Assembly: GCA_963743705.1 (NCBI GenBank)
Contig: CAVUQS010000017.1
Coordinates: forward strand, 124,001 to 188,000
Length of the DNA: 64,000 nt
From: PALSA-243 sp963743705
Lineage (GTDB): Bacteria; Acidobacteriota; Terriglobia; Bryobacterales; Bryobacteraceae
Direction: 5' to 3'
Shown: piece after piece, positions 25,591 through 33,449 of the stretch
Numbering within the stretch: the stretch's first letter is position 1
Layout of the letters: each line of letters begins with the position of its first letter
Notes under the pieces: generated by a model
Databases searched by the model: none
What the model saw: the letters and a program-made list of their open reading frames with translations, nothing else
What the model was told of the DNA's origin: nothing
Translations under genes and position numbers: made by a program

Positions 25591-26940
25591 CTAGGCCTTC
25601 CGGGATTTCCAGTAATAGTAGAACGGAATGCCTGCGGCGACAATGACCAAGCCCTTCAAGGATTCCCATGGAGAATCAGCCAAGGTGGAGATGACGAGGA
25701 GTGCAGCCACTAGTACGAATACGGCTGGAACAAACGGATAACCGATGGTACGGTACGGCCTCGGTAGATCCGGCTGTTTATGCCGGAGCACAATTACCGC
25801 GGCGGTAGCCATGCCATACAGGATCCAGCTCGCGAATATTACGTAGGTGAAGAGCTCCTTGAAACCGCCGGAAATAACAATCAATACCGACGCCCAAAGC
25901 GTTAAAGCGAGAATGGATATGCCGGGGGTGCGGAATTCGGGGTGCACGCGCGCCACCGCATGGAAAAAAAGGCCATCGCGCGCCGCTGCGTAAGGAACGC
26001 GCGAACCCGTCAGAATCGAGCCGTTGAGCGCTGCGAATATGCTGATCATCGCCGCCACGGAGACAGCATTCGCGCCCCAATCTCCCACCACATGGCGCAT
26101 CATCTCGGACGCAACGCGCGGGTTTGCGCCCACCTGCGCCGCGGTTAGTACATGGAAATACGCCCAATTTGCCAATAAATAAATCGCCATTACCGACAAA
26201 GTCCCTCCAATTAAGGCGAGGGGCAGGTTGCGTTGCGGGTCGCGGATCTCGGAGGCCACCATGGTGACGTTGTTCCAGCCATCGTAGGCCCAAAGGGCCG
26301 CCACCAGAGCGGCAAAAAAGCCGGCCGTGGTGAGCGGTTCGGAAGACGCCAGCACGGGCGCGTGCGGTTTTCCTAAGCTCAACCCCATCAAAATGATGGC
26401 GCTGAAAAGCAAAACCTTGACGATAGTCACGGCAGTCTGCACGTCGCCGCCGATTTTGACGCCGAAATAGTTGAGGCCGCCGAGGCCCAGAATCAGCCCG
26501 ATGGCGAAGAGCTGACCGTAGCTGATTTCGATTCCCCCAGAAGGTACTAGAGGCGTCGGTATTTTCCATAAAATCTTTTCCAATGGAGGAAAAAAATTAG
26601 CTAAATATAGGAAAAATCCGGTGGCTAGAGTAGCGATAGATCCGCTCTTCGCTACCCACATTTGGATCCAGCTATAAAGGAAGCCCCATAACGGTCCGTA
26701 CGCTTCGCGCAAGTACGCGTACTCTCCGCCAGCTTCCGGCAGCGCTGCGGCGAGCTCGGCGTAACTCAGCGCGCCCGCCAACGACAGCAGGCCGCCGAAG
26801 ACGAAAATGAAGAAAACCATGCCCGGGGTGTGGACACGCGCGATCATGTCGTGGGGCACCAGGAAGATTCCGCTGCCGATCACAGTCCCGATGACGATCG
26901 ATACCGCCGCCCCGGTGCCCAACTCGCGTCTGAGTTCCAT
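25591..26940 (-). CDS. APC-family amino acid permease
   Basis: A 449-residue transporter with about 12 membrane helices. The first helix carries the APC consensus GTGAAVSIVIGTVIGSGIFLVP. Later conserved blocks are the helix-3 SYAELAAALPEAGGEYAYLREAYG and the helix-6 'AALWAYDGWNNVTMVASEIRDPQRNLP', as in the LAT/SteT-type branch. I place the start at 26940 (MELRRELGTG); the extension upstream in frame is Arg-rich and lies inside the preceding gene. It follows the symporter gene with a 7-base gap, so the two are one operon. Uptake or exchange of amino acids released by the nearby peptidases is plausible. Confidence 0.9.
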   Translation of the reverse strand: MELRRELGTGAAVSIVIGTVIGSGIFLVPHDMIARVHTPGMVFFIFVFGGLLSLAGALSYAELAAALPEAGGEYAYLREAYGPLWGFLYSWIQMWVAKSGSIATLATGFFLYLANFFPPLEKILWKIPTPLVPSGGIEISYGQLFAIGLILGLGGLNYFGVKIGGDVQTAVTIVKVLLFSAIILMGLSLGKPHAPVLASSEPLTTAGFFAALVAALWAYDGWNNVTMVASEIRDPQRNLPLALIGGTLSVMAIYLLANWAYFHVLTAAQVGANPRVASEMMRHVVGDWGANAVSVAAMISIFAALNGSILTGSRVPYAAARDGLFFHAVARVHPEFRTPGISILALTLWASVLIVISGGFKELFTYVIFASWILYGMATAAVIVLRHKQPDLPRPYRTIGYPFVPAVFVLVAALLVISTLADSPWESLKGLVIVAAGIPFYYYWKSRKA

Positions 26941-26947
26941 CGTGTGT

Positions 26948-28366
26948 TTAATCCGCCGCCGGCTTCTGGAATAGCGAGGCCCCGAGCCCAGCCAGGAACG
27001 TCGCCGCCGTTCCGATGAAAACGTACCACGTCCAGGCAATGGGGGTGGAGAATCGAACGTACAAGATCACCGACATCCCGATGGCTACGCCGACGATGGC
27101 GGCGGTCTCGCGCGGTTTCTTGGTCAGCACGCCCAGCAGAAACACGCCCAGCAGCGCGCCTGCGGGGATCGAGAGGATCGACAAGCCGGCTTCGAACACC
27201 GATTTCGAACCCTGCGCGCCGATCGCGATTCCAAGCAAGACCGCGCCCCAGACGATGGTGGCGAAGCGCGCCGTGCGCAAGGAGCCGCGGCGGAGAAAAT
27301 CGACCACGACAGTCGAAGACAGCGCATTCAGCGCGGCGCTCAGGTTGGCCATCGCCGCCGCCAGGATGGCCGCGATCAGCAGGCCTCTCACGCCGGCCGG
27401 TAGGTTGTTCCAGATGAATTCGGGATAGAGCCGGTCGGTTTGCGAAGGCGGCGCCAGATGTTGGTCGCCATAATAGACGAACAGCAGAATGCCGATCAGC
27501 AGGAACAGAACGAACTGCGCCAGAATCACGATCCAGCTTGTCAGAAGCGCCATGCGGCTCTGGCGCTCATCGCGCGCGCTCAGCAGCCGCTGCACCATGA
27601 GCTGATCGGTTCCATGCGTGGCGGTGGTGAGGAAGCAGCCGCCCAACACGCCGCCCCAGAAGCTATAGGTGCGTGAGAAGAAATCCATATTGAAGGCGAA
27701 ACGGAAATCGAAAATCGTGAACTTGTGCGCAGCGCCTGCCACGGCCGCGACGTGCGGCCACCCGCCGGGAATCTTGCCCAGAATCACAAAAAAGCTCACC
27801 AGCGCGCCGGCGACGTAGAGAGTCATCTGCACCACGTCGGTCCAGATGACGGCCGTCATGCCGCCTTCAAACGTGTAAAACAGCGTCAGTACGACGATCA
27901 GCGCGATGGATGCGATCTCGCCCGTCCCGAGCACAATCGAAATCACCAGCGAGATGGCGAAAACGCGTACGCCTTCGGCCAGTGCGCGCGTCACCAGGAA
28001 GATGGAAGCGGTGAGCCGTCGCACGCGCTCACCGAATCTGCGCCGCATCAGCTCATACGCGGTGAACATCTCGCCGCGAAAATATTGCGGGAGAAAAAGT
28101 ACGGAGATCGCGATACGAGCCAGCAGATAGCCGAGCACAATCTGCAGGAACCCCAGGTTGCCGTTGAAGGCCAGCGCGGGCGTGCCGACGATGGTGAGCG
28201 TGCTGGTTTCGGCCGAGACGATGGAGAGCGAGATAGCCCACCACGGCGCCGTGCGTCCTCCCAGGAAGTAATCGCGTAAGGATTTTTGCCCTGTGCGGAA
28301 GCGCGCTCCGAACCAGGTGATGCCCGCTAAATAGGCGACAATGACGGCGAAATCGACGATGTGCAT
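26948..28366 (-). CDS. Sodium/solute symporter (SSS family)
   Basis: A 472-residue membrane protein with about 13 helices and SSS landmarks. These include TWFGARFRTGQKSLRDYFLGGRT after helix 1, the SAETSTLTIVGTPALAFNGN sodium-site region, YTFEGGMTAVIWTDVVQ, and the RLLSARDERQSR loop. The ATG at 28366 begins cleanly before helix 1. The substrate cannot be read from sequence: sialic acid, sugar, proline and pantothenate carriers share this fold. It is the first gene of a two-gene transport operon with the amino acid permease. Its promoter must lie in the 262-base gap shared with the divergent gene at 28629. Confidence 0.9.
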   Translation of the reverse strand: MHIVDFAVIVAYLAGITWFGARFRTGQKSLRDYFLGGRTAPWWAISLSIVSAETSTLTIVGTPALAFNGNLGFLQIVLGYLLARIAISVLFLPQYFRGEMFTAYELMRRRFGERVRRLTASIFLVTRALAEGVRVFAISLVISIVLGTGEIASIALIVVLTLFYTFEGGMTAVIWTDVVQMTLYVAGALVSFFVILGKIPGGWPHVAAVAGAAHKFTIFDFRFAFNMDFFSRTYSFWGGVLGGCFLTTATHGTDQLMVQRLLSARDERQSRMALLTSWIVILAQFVLFLLIGILLFVYYGDQHLAPPSQTDRLYPEFIWNNLPAGVRGLLIAAILAAAMANLSAALNALSSTVVVDFLRRGSLRTARFATIVWGAVLLGIAIGAQGSKSVFEAGLSILSIPAGALLGVFLLGVLTKKPRETAAIVGVAIGMSVILYVRFSTPIAWTWYVFIGTAATFLAGLGASLFQKPAAD

Positions 28367-28471
28367 CGACGCGAAGCCCTTAGCAGGCTGGCATGCCGCC
28401 TCGGCGGACTGGCGTGCCCCAAAAAATGATTAACACATTCATGCTGTTATTTGCCGGAGAGTGACTTTACG

Positions 28472-28489
28472 ATATCATCGATCTGATAT
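28472..28489. promoter_or_regulatory. Palindrome in the divergent intergenic region
   Basis: ATATCA at 28472-28477 and TGATAT at 28484-28489 form an inverted repeat around TCGATC. It lies between the symporter operon and the divergent secreted-protein gene, a likely place for an operator. The whole gap (28367-28628) otherwise shows only an AT-rich patch at 28421-28451 and TAAAAT at 28599-28604. Confidence 0.35.
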
Positions 28490-28628
28490 GTTCGTAGCCG
28501 GAACCCGGCGAGCGGATTCGGTGTCGAATCTGGAGGCGGCGGCTGCCCCCGTAAGGCGGTTTGAGAAAAACGCGCTGCCCGGCAGTTCATCGTCACTTTA
28601 AAATAAGGGAAGAAGGCAGGAGGCAATA

Positions 28629-29987
28629 GTGCGGAAGTTTTCTCGGTGTGTAGGCGGCGCGGCCGCGATGGCCGTTTTGACGATGGCCGCAATGACGGGC
28701 GCGGCGCGTATCGCGAGCGCTCAAGAGAAGAAGGTAAAAGATCAGGCTGAATTCGATCTTATCGACACCGTTAAGAAAGACATGCTTTCCAAGAACGGCG
28801 CCAAGGCGGTTCAGGACCTGGACGCATGGAAGCAGCACAATCCGGATTCGGAATTTAAGAATGACCGCGAGGTGAGCTATATACAGGCCTATCAGCTCGC
28901 TCAGCAATGGGACAAAATGCTGACTAAGGCGAAGGAGTTGATGGCGCAGAATCTCGACTCCATGTTCCCCGATCCCAAGCAGGGCCCGCAACAGGTGGTG
29001 ACCGTGTATTTCGGCGCCGTCCAGGCCGCGCTGGCGATCCAGAATCCAACCGCCGATCAGTTGGCGATCGGCGTGGAAGCCGCGCACAAGTTGTTGGACT
29101 TCAGCCGCAAGCCGGAAGGCATCAGCGATACGGATTGGACGACGGCCCGCAAGACGCTGAATGAAGCTGCCAACCAGGTGCTCTATCGCGCCGCGCTGGC
29201 GCCGGCGGTGGAAGCGGAGGCCAAGAAAGATAATCCGGCCGCTGAAGCCGCATGGCGGAGCGCGCTGGCGAGCTACCCGGACAAGGCATTGATCTCGTAT
29301 CACCTCGGCATTGCGCTGCGCGCGCAGCACAAGGACGATCTCGCCATCTGGCAGTTCGCCCGCGCCGCTGCGCTGGATCCGACCCTTGGCGGTAGCGCCA
29401 ACGGCACGCAGGTCACCAACTTTGTCAACGTTTACTACAAGAACCTCCACGGCAGCCCTGACGGCCTCGACCAGATCATGCAGCAGGCTAAGGCCAGCCC
29501 GAATCCGCCGGATGGCTTCCATGTTGAGACCGCGACCGAGATTGCCGAGAAAAAGCAGAAGGAATTCGAAACCACGCACCCCGATATCGCGCTCTGGATG
29601 CGGCTCAAGGCCACCCTGACCGCCGATGGCGGCCAGCAATACTTCGATAGCGGCATGAAAGGCGCCGAGGTTCCGGAGTTGACCGGTACGGTGCTCGAGA
29701 GCAAGTGCCGCGCTAAGGAATTGGAAGTGGCGATCCCGTTGCCCGATGCCACTGGCGCGCCGACCGTGGAGATCACGCTGAAGCTGGTGAACGATGCGGG
29801 CGCGGCTTCGGCTTTGCCTGGCAAGGCGGAGACAGGGCGCATCACTTTCAAAGGCGTGGCGGAAGCGTTCAGCAAGGAACCCTTCATGCTCACGATGACC
29901 ATCGATAAGAAGGACATCAAAGACCTGAAAGTTACGCCGTGCGCGGCGCCCGCGGGCGCCAAGAAGGGCGTCACCAAGAAGAAGTAA
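28629..29987 (+). CDS. Secreted tetratrico-like repeat protein, paralogue 1
   Basis: A 452-residue protein with a signal peptide at about 1-31 (ending RIASAQ), then helical repeats resembling tetratricopeptide units at about 40-300 (AKAVQDLDAWKQHNP, ALASYPDKALISYHLGIALRAQHK). A beta-rich C-terminal part ends in a Lys-rich tail (KKGVTKKK). Start GTG at 28629 has AGGAGG 5 bases before it; the paralogue 1.5 kb downstream has the same arrangement. The family is not named to my knowledge; a periplasmic scaffold is likely. Two Cys in the C-terminal part (ESKCRAKEL and VTPCAAP) are conserved in both copies and may form a disulfide. Confidence 0.8.
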   Translation: MRKFSRCVGGAAAMAVLTMAAMTGAARIASAQEKKVKDQAEFDLIDTVKKDMLSKNGAKAVQDLDAWKQHNPDSEFKNDREVSYIQAYQLAQQWDKMLTKAKELMAQNLDSMFPDPKQGPQQVVTVYFGAVQAALAIQNPTADQLAIGVEAAHKLLDFSRKPEGISDTDWTTARKTLNEAANQVLYRAALAPAVEAEAKKDNPAAEAAWRSALASYPDKALISYHLGIALRAQHKDDLAIWQFARAAALDPTLGGSANGTQVTNFVNVYYKNLHGSPDGLDQIMQQAKASPNPPDGFHVETATEIAEKKQKEFETTHPDIALWMRLKATLTADGGQQYFDSGMKGAEVPELTGTVLESKCRAKELEVAIPLPDATGAPTVEITLKLVNDAGAASALPGKAETGRITFKGVAEAFSKEPFMLTMTIDKKDIKDLKVTPCAAPAGAKKGVTKKK

Positions 29988-30015
29988 CACCCCCACCAGC
30001 CTCTTCACTTCCCGG

Positions 30016-30049
30016 GCCCGGCGCGATTTCACATCGCGCCGGGCTCTTT
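30016..30049 (+). terminator. Rho-independent terminator
   Basis: A perfect 12-base stem (30016-30027 with 30033-30044), very GC-rich, with the 5-base loop TTCAC, is followed by TCTTT. It lies about 30 bases after the stop of the first paralogue, so the second must have its own promoter, which is indeed visible. Confidence 0.85.
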
Positions 30050-30078
30050 GCGTCTAATGCAACGCCGGGCTTGCGTGG

Positions 30079-30107
30079 TTGCACAGCCCTGGTGCTTCCG
30101 GTATACT
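30079..30107 (+). promoter_or_regulatory. Sigma-70 type promoter of the second paralogue
   Basis: TTGCAC at 30079-30084, a 17-base spacer, and TATACT at 30102-30107 make a good housekeeping promoter. Transcription should start near 30114, giving a leader of about 70 bases before the GTG at 30184. It follows the terminator of the preceding gene by 30 bases. Confidence 0.65.
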
Positions 30108-30183
30108 CCGCAAATGCCCCATCGGAAGGCTTCAACCCCAGGCGGGCGCTCATCATTTCTAAACTCGAAAAGTGGAGGCGCAA

Positions 30184-31542
30184 GTGCGACATAGCTCTCG
30201 ATGGATTGGTGGCGCGGCGGCAGCCGCGGCATTCACTGTGATCCTGCTGGCAGCGGCCCCTGCCGCTAACGCGCAGGGCAAGAAAGTCAAAGATCAAGGC
30301 GAATACGATCTCTACGACGCTTCGCTAAAAGACATCCAGGCCAATAATTGGGCCAAGGGCGCCACCGATCTGGAAGCGTGGAAGCAGAAATATCCGGAAT
30401 CCGATTGGAAGGATATTCGCGACTTCTACATTCTTCGCGCGTATCTGGCCAACCAGCAGTTCGATAAGGCGCTGACCTTTGGCGGCCCGTTCATGGACCG
30501 CGATCTGCCCTCGATGTTCAAAGACAAGGATGAAGCCGGCAACGTGATCGGCACTTACTTCATCATGGTCACGGCCGCCGCACAGCTGGTGACGAAGGAT
30601 GCGACGCCCGAACAAGTCGCGGCCGGCGACAAGGCCGCGCACAAGCTGCTCGATTACGTGCCCACTTATTTCACCGCGGCCAATGTGCCCGCGGGGCAGA
30701 CGCCGGCCCAATTCGACCAGACCAAGGCTCAGATGGTCGCCGTGGCGGATGGATATTTGATCAATGAAGTTGTGATGCCCGGGCAAAAGGCGATGGCAAA
30801 GAAGGACTGCCCGGCAGCCGAATCGGCGTATGCCAAGGCCGTCGGCGCTTATCCGCAAAGAACGGCGATCGCATGGCAATTGGCGGGCGCCTACAACTGC
30901 AATCAGAAGCCTTTCCTGGCGCTCTTCGAATACGCCCGCGCGGTGGCGATAGACCCGTCGTTGGGCAAGCAGAACGACCCGGCCAAGATGTCGACCTTCG
31001 TCAAGAACACCTACGTCAAGCTGCATGGCAGCGCCGACGGGTACGATCAGCTTCTGGAGCAGGCCAAGGCCTCCACCCTCCCTCCCGCGGATTTCAAGAT
31101 TAAGACCGCCGACGAGATCAAGCAGGAGCAAGCCGACGCATTCGCCGCCGCCAACCCCGAGATCGCGCAGTGGCAAAACATCAAGTCGAACCTGGTGGGC
31201 CAGGGCGCGCCGTTCTTCGAGAGCATGAAGGGCGCGGAACTTCCCAAGCTGCTGGCGGTGATCGCCGACGCCAAGCCCGCGTGCCGCTCCAAGGAACTGA
31301 CGCTTTACGTTCCTTCGCCGGATAACGCCGCCAAGACGAATGAGATCACGCTGAAGTTCGCGACTGCGCTCACCGGCAAGCCGGAAGCAGGATCGACCAT
31401 CAAGTTCGTGGCCGTCGCCGACGCCTTCGCGCCCACGCCGTTCATGCTCACCATGACCGTGGAAAAGGAAAAAGTGGACGACCTGAAGGTGACGCCGTGC
31501 GCTGCTGCCCCCGTCCGCAAAGGCGTGGGCAAGAAAAAGTAG
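30184..31542 (+). CDS. Secreted tetratrico-like repeat protein, paralogue 2
   Basis: A 452-residue protein, the same length as the gene at 28629 and colinear with it. Matching parts are the signal peptide (to AANAQ), KKVKDQGEYDLYD, ATDLEAWKQKYPES, the repeat region, the C-terminal 'PFMLTMTVEKEKVDDLKVTPCAA' block, and the Lys-rich tail RKGVGKKK. I choose the GTG at 30184 over an in-frame ATG 12 bases earlier because GGAGG lies 5 bases before it, exactly as in paralogue 1. The copies are clearly diverged, so the duplication is not recent. Each has its own promoter, which suggests different conditions of use. Confidence 0.8.
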   Translation: MRHSSRWIGGAAAAAAFTVILLAAAPAANAQGKKVKDQGEYDLYDASLKDIQANNWAKGATDLEAWKQKYPESDWKDIRDFYILRAYLANQQFDKALTFGGPFMDRDLPSMFKDKDEAGNVIGTYFIMVTAAAQLVTKDATPEQVAAGDKAAHKLLDYVPTYFTAANVPAGQTPAQFDQTKAQMVAVADGYLINEVVMPGQKAMAKKDCPAAESAYAKAVGAYPQRTAIAWQLAGAYNCNQKPFLALFEYARAVAIDPSLGKQNDPAKMSTFVKNTYVKLHGSADGYDQLLEQAKASTLPPADFKIKTADEIKQEQADAFAAANPEIAQWQNIKSNLVGQGAPFFESMKGAELPKLLAVIADAKPACRSKELTLYVPSPDNAAKTNEITLKFATALTGKPEAGSTIKFVAVADAFAPTPFMLTMTVEKEKVDDLKVTPCAAAPVRKGVGKKK

Positions 31543-31564
31543 GGTAGGACCTTTTGGCCGGCGG

Positions 31565-31777
31565 CTATCGCGGTGAGGGCGGATTCGTCTTTGCCAGGAT
31601 CAAGCTGAACGCCAGACGTTCGAGCGGGTTGTGCGAAACATCGGCCCGCTTGAGATCGCCGAAATAGTAATGCACGGTGCGCGCGGAATTCACAATGCGG
31701 CTCGGCGGCGAGTGCAGAACCGCAAAGATCAGCCCCGCCGCCATGATTCCGATTGTGTAGCTGCGCCGCATCGTCAT
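31565..31777 (-). CDS. Hypothetical small protein with N-terminal membrane or signal segment
   Basis: A 70-residue frame with one hydrophobic segment at about residues 8-22 (TIGIMAAGLIFAVLH) after a basic start. A polar region follows, containing RTVHYYFGDLKRADVSHNPLERLAFSLILAKT. No family is recognised and no clear ribosome site precedes the ATG. An in-frame ATG two codons later is an alternative start. It lies between two genes of the opposite strand and does not overlap either one, which favours a real gene slightly. It could also be chance. Confidence 0.4.
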   Translation of the reverse strand: MTMRRSYTIGIMAAGLIFAVLHSPPSRIVNSARTVHYYFGDLKRADVSHNPLERLAFSLILAKTNPPSPR

Positions 31778-31839
31778 CTAATCAATCTGACGAACACGAG
31801 ATCGGCCGGTTAGTTTTGCAATAATAGATACAGGGAGCT

Positions 31840-32163
31840 ATGCCGCTTTACGAGTACGCCTGCCATAAATGTGGCAAGAAATTTGAAGTTCGCCAGAAGT
31901 TTTCCGATGAGCCGTTGAAAACGCACGAAGAGTGCGGCGGGGAAGCGGAACGCCTGCTTTCCAGCCCTTCGTTCCAGTTCAAGGGCACCGGTTGGTATGT
32001 CACCGATTACGCTAAGGGCGGGGCGGGGAAGTCGCCTTCCAATGGCGGTTCGGATGCCAAATCGGACACGAAATCGGAAACCAAAGGCGACTCCAAAAAG
32101 GAGTCGGCCACGGCCTCCAAAACCGAGACTAAGTCCTCCACCACAGAAACCAAGCCGGCCTAA
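31840..32163 (+). CDS. FmdB-family zinc-ribbon protein
   Basis: A 107-residue protein. The N-terminal 40 residues form the FmdB/CxxC_CxxC_SSSS regulatory zinc ribbon (MPLYEYACHKCGKKFEVRQ, then HEECGG and the LLSSPSFQFKGTGWYVTDY block). The rest is a low-complexity tail of Ser, Lys, Thr, Glu and Asp, probably disordered. The ATG at 31840 follows GGGAG. The gene precedes rpmF, plsX and dsbD on the same strand. The function of the family is poorly known; it was first described as a putative regulator of amide utilisation. Confidence 0.9.
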   Translation: MPLYEYACHKCGKKFEVRQKFSDEPLKTHEECGGEAERLLSSPSFQFKGTGWYVTDYAKGGAGKSPSNGGSDAKSDTKSETKGDSKKESATASKTETKSSTTETKPA

Positions 32164-32194
32164 TCCGGTATTGGCTGTATCCCTGTTTGCAACA

Positions 32195-32203
32195 TGTTAG
32201 ACT
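32195..32203 (+). promoter_or_regulatory. Extended -10 element before rpmF
   Basis: TGTTAGACT at 32195-32203 matches the TG, one base, TAnnnT pattern. It sits 26 bases before the rpmF start, suggesting that rpmF-plsX-dsbD has a promoter separate from the FmdB gene. Confidence 0.4.
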
Positions 32204-32229
32204 AGGAGCTTCCCGTAAGAGGTTGAATC

Positions 32230-32412
32230 ATGCCAAATCCCAAACGTCGCCACTCGCAACGGCGCACCAGCAGCCGCCGCGCCCACGATGCGCTGAAAAC
32301 GCCGGGCCTTTCGGAGTGCCCCAACTGCCATGAGCCTAAGCAGCCGCACCGTGTCTGCCCCCATTGCGGACAGTACAAGGGCCGCGAAGTCGTCGAAGTC
32401 GCGCAGGAATAA
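32230..32412 (+). CDS. rpmF: 50S ribosomal protein L32
   Basis: A 60-residue ribosomal protein with the L32 start MPNPKRRHSQRRTSSRRAHD and a zinc-binding tetracysteine ribbon (CPNCHEPKQPHRVCPHC), the C+ form. Length is typical. The gene is followed 12 bases later by plsX, the widely conserved rpmF-plsX order that links ribosome and phospholipid synthesis. Confidence 0.96.
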   Translation: MPNPKRRHSQRRTSSRRAHDALKTPGLSECPNCHEPKQPHRVCPHCGQYKGREVVEVAQE

Positions 32413-32424
32413 CCCGGTCAATCG

Positions 32425-33444
32425 ATGCTGACCATTGCGGTAGATGCAATGGGCGGCGACCACGCCCCCAAAGCCGAAGTCGAAGGGGCGGTATCCGCCG
32501 CCAGAAGTCTCGGCGTCAAAGTTGTTCTAGTGGGCCAGCAGGAAGTGGTCCACAGCGAACTGGCACAATACCCCGATTACCGCCAGCTTCCGATCGAGAT
32601 CGTGGATGCGCGTGAGCGCATCACAATGGACGATCACGCGGCACGCGCGGTACGTTCCAAGCGCGACAGTTCCATGCGGGTTGCGGCGCGTATGGTGCGC
32701 GACGGATCTGCCCAGGGATTCGTGTCTGCGGGCAACACCGGCGCCGCTATGGCAACCGCCAAGATGGTGCAGGGCGTAGTCCCGGGCGTAGACCGGCCCG
32801 CGCTCGCCATGCCGCTGCCCACCGTGATCAAGGGATCTCCCGTGGTGGTGGTGGACGTCGGCGCCAACGTCGATTGCACGCCCGATATGCTGGCGCAGTT
32901 CGCCGTGATGGCCGAGATCTATTCGCGCGTCATCCTGGGACACACCAAGCCGCGCGTGGGCGTACTTTCCATTGGCGAAGAGGCGCACAAGGGCAACGAT
33001 ATTACGCGGTCCACGTCCCAATTATTGAAGGGCCTCAACCTGAATTTCATCGGAAATGTGGAAGGCCGTGATATCTATTCGGGCGATGTGGACGTAATCG
33101 TATGTGATGGCTTCATCGGCAACGTGGTGCTCAAAGTCAGCGAGGGCGTGGCGGACATGGTAAGACACCTGTTACGCGAATCGCTCGAAGCGACGATCAC
33201 CGGCAAGATCGGCTACGTGATCTCGAAGACCGCATTCAGCGCGTTCAAGAAGCGCATGGATTATTCGGAATACGGCGGCGCGCCGCTGCTGGGCGTGCGC
33301 GGCGTGTGCATCATCTGCCATGGCCGCTCTAACGCCAACGCCATGAAGAACGCCATTCGCGTGGCCAAAGAGTTTTGCGAGGGCAACGTCAACCAGCGCA
33401 TCGAAGAAGAACTGCGCGGCAAAACTCGCGAAGCGGGAGGCTAA
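32425..33444 (+). CDS. plsX: Phosphate acyltransferase PlsX
   Basis: A 339-residue peripheral membrane enzyme that makes acyl-phosphate from acyl-ACP for phospholipid synthesis with PlsY. Hallmarks are the start MLTIAVDAMGGDHAPKAEVEG, GFVSAGNTGAAMA, LSIGEEAHKGND, and the C-terminal YGGAPLLGVRGVCIICHGRSNANAMKNAI. Length matches the family. It sits in the rpmF-plsX context. The fabH gene that often follows in other bacteria is absent; instead dsbD begins 5 bases after the stop. Confidence 0.97.
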   Translation: MLTIAVDAMGGDHAPKAEVEGAVSAARSLGVKVVLVGQQEVVHSELAQYPDYRQLPIEIVDARERITMDDHAARAVRSKRDSSMRVAARMVRDGSAQGFVSAGNTGAAMATAKMVQGVVPGVDRPALAMPLPTVIKGSPVVVVDVGANVDCTPDMLAQFAVMAEIYSRVILGHTKPRVGVLSIGEEAHKGNDITRSTSQLLKGLNLNFIGNVEGRDIYSGDVDVIVCDGFIGNVVLKVSEGVADMVRHLLRESLEATITGKIGYVISKTAFSAFKKRMDYSEYGGAPLLGVRGVCIICHGRSNANAMKNAIRVAKEFCEGNVNQRIEEELRGKTREAGG

Positions 33445-33449
33445 AACGC

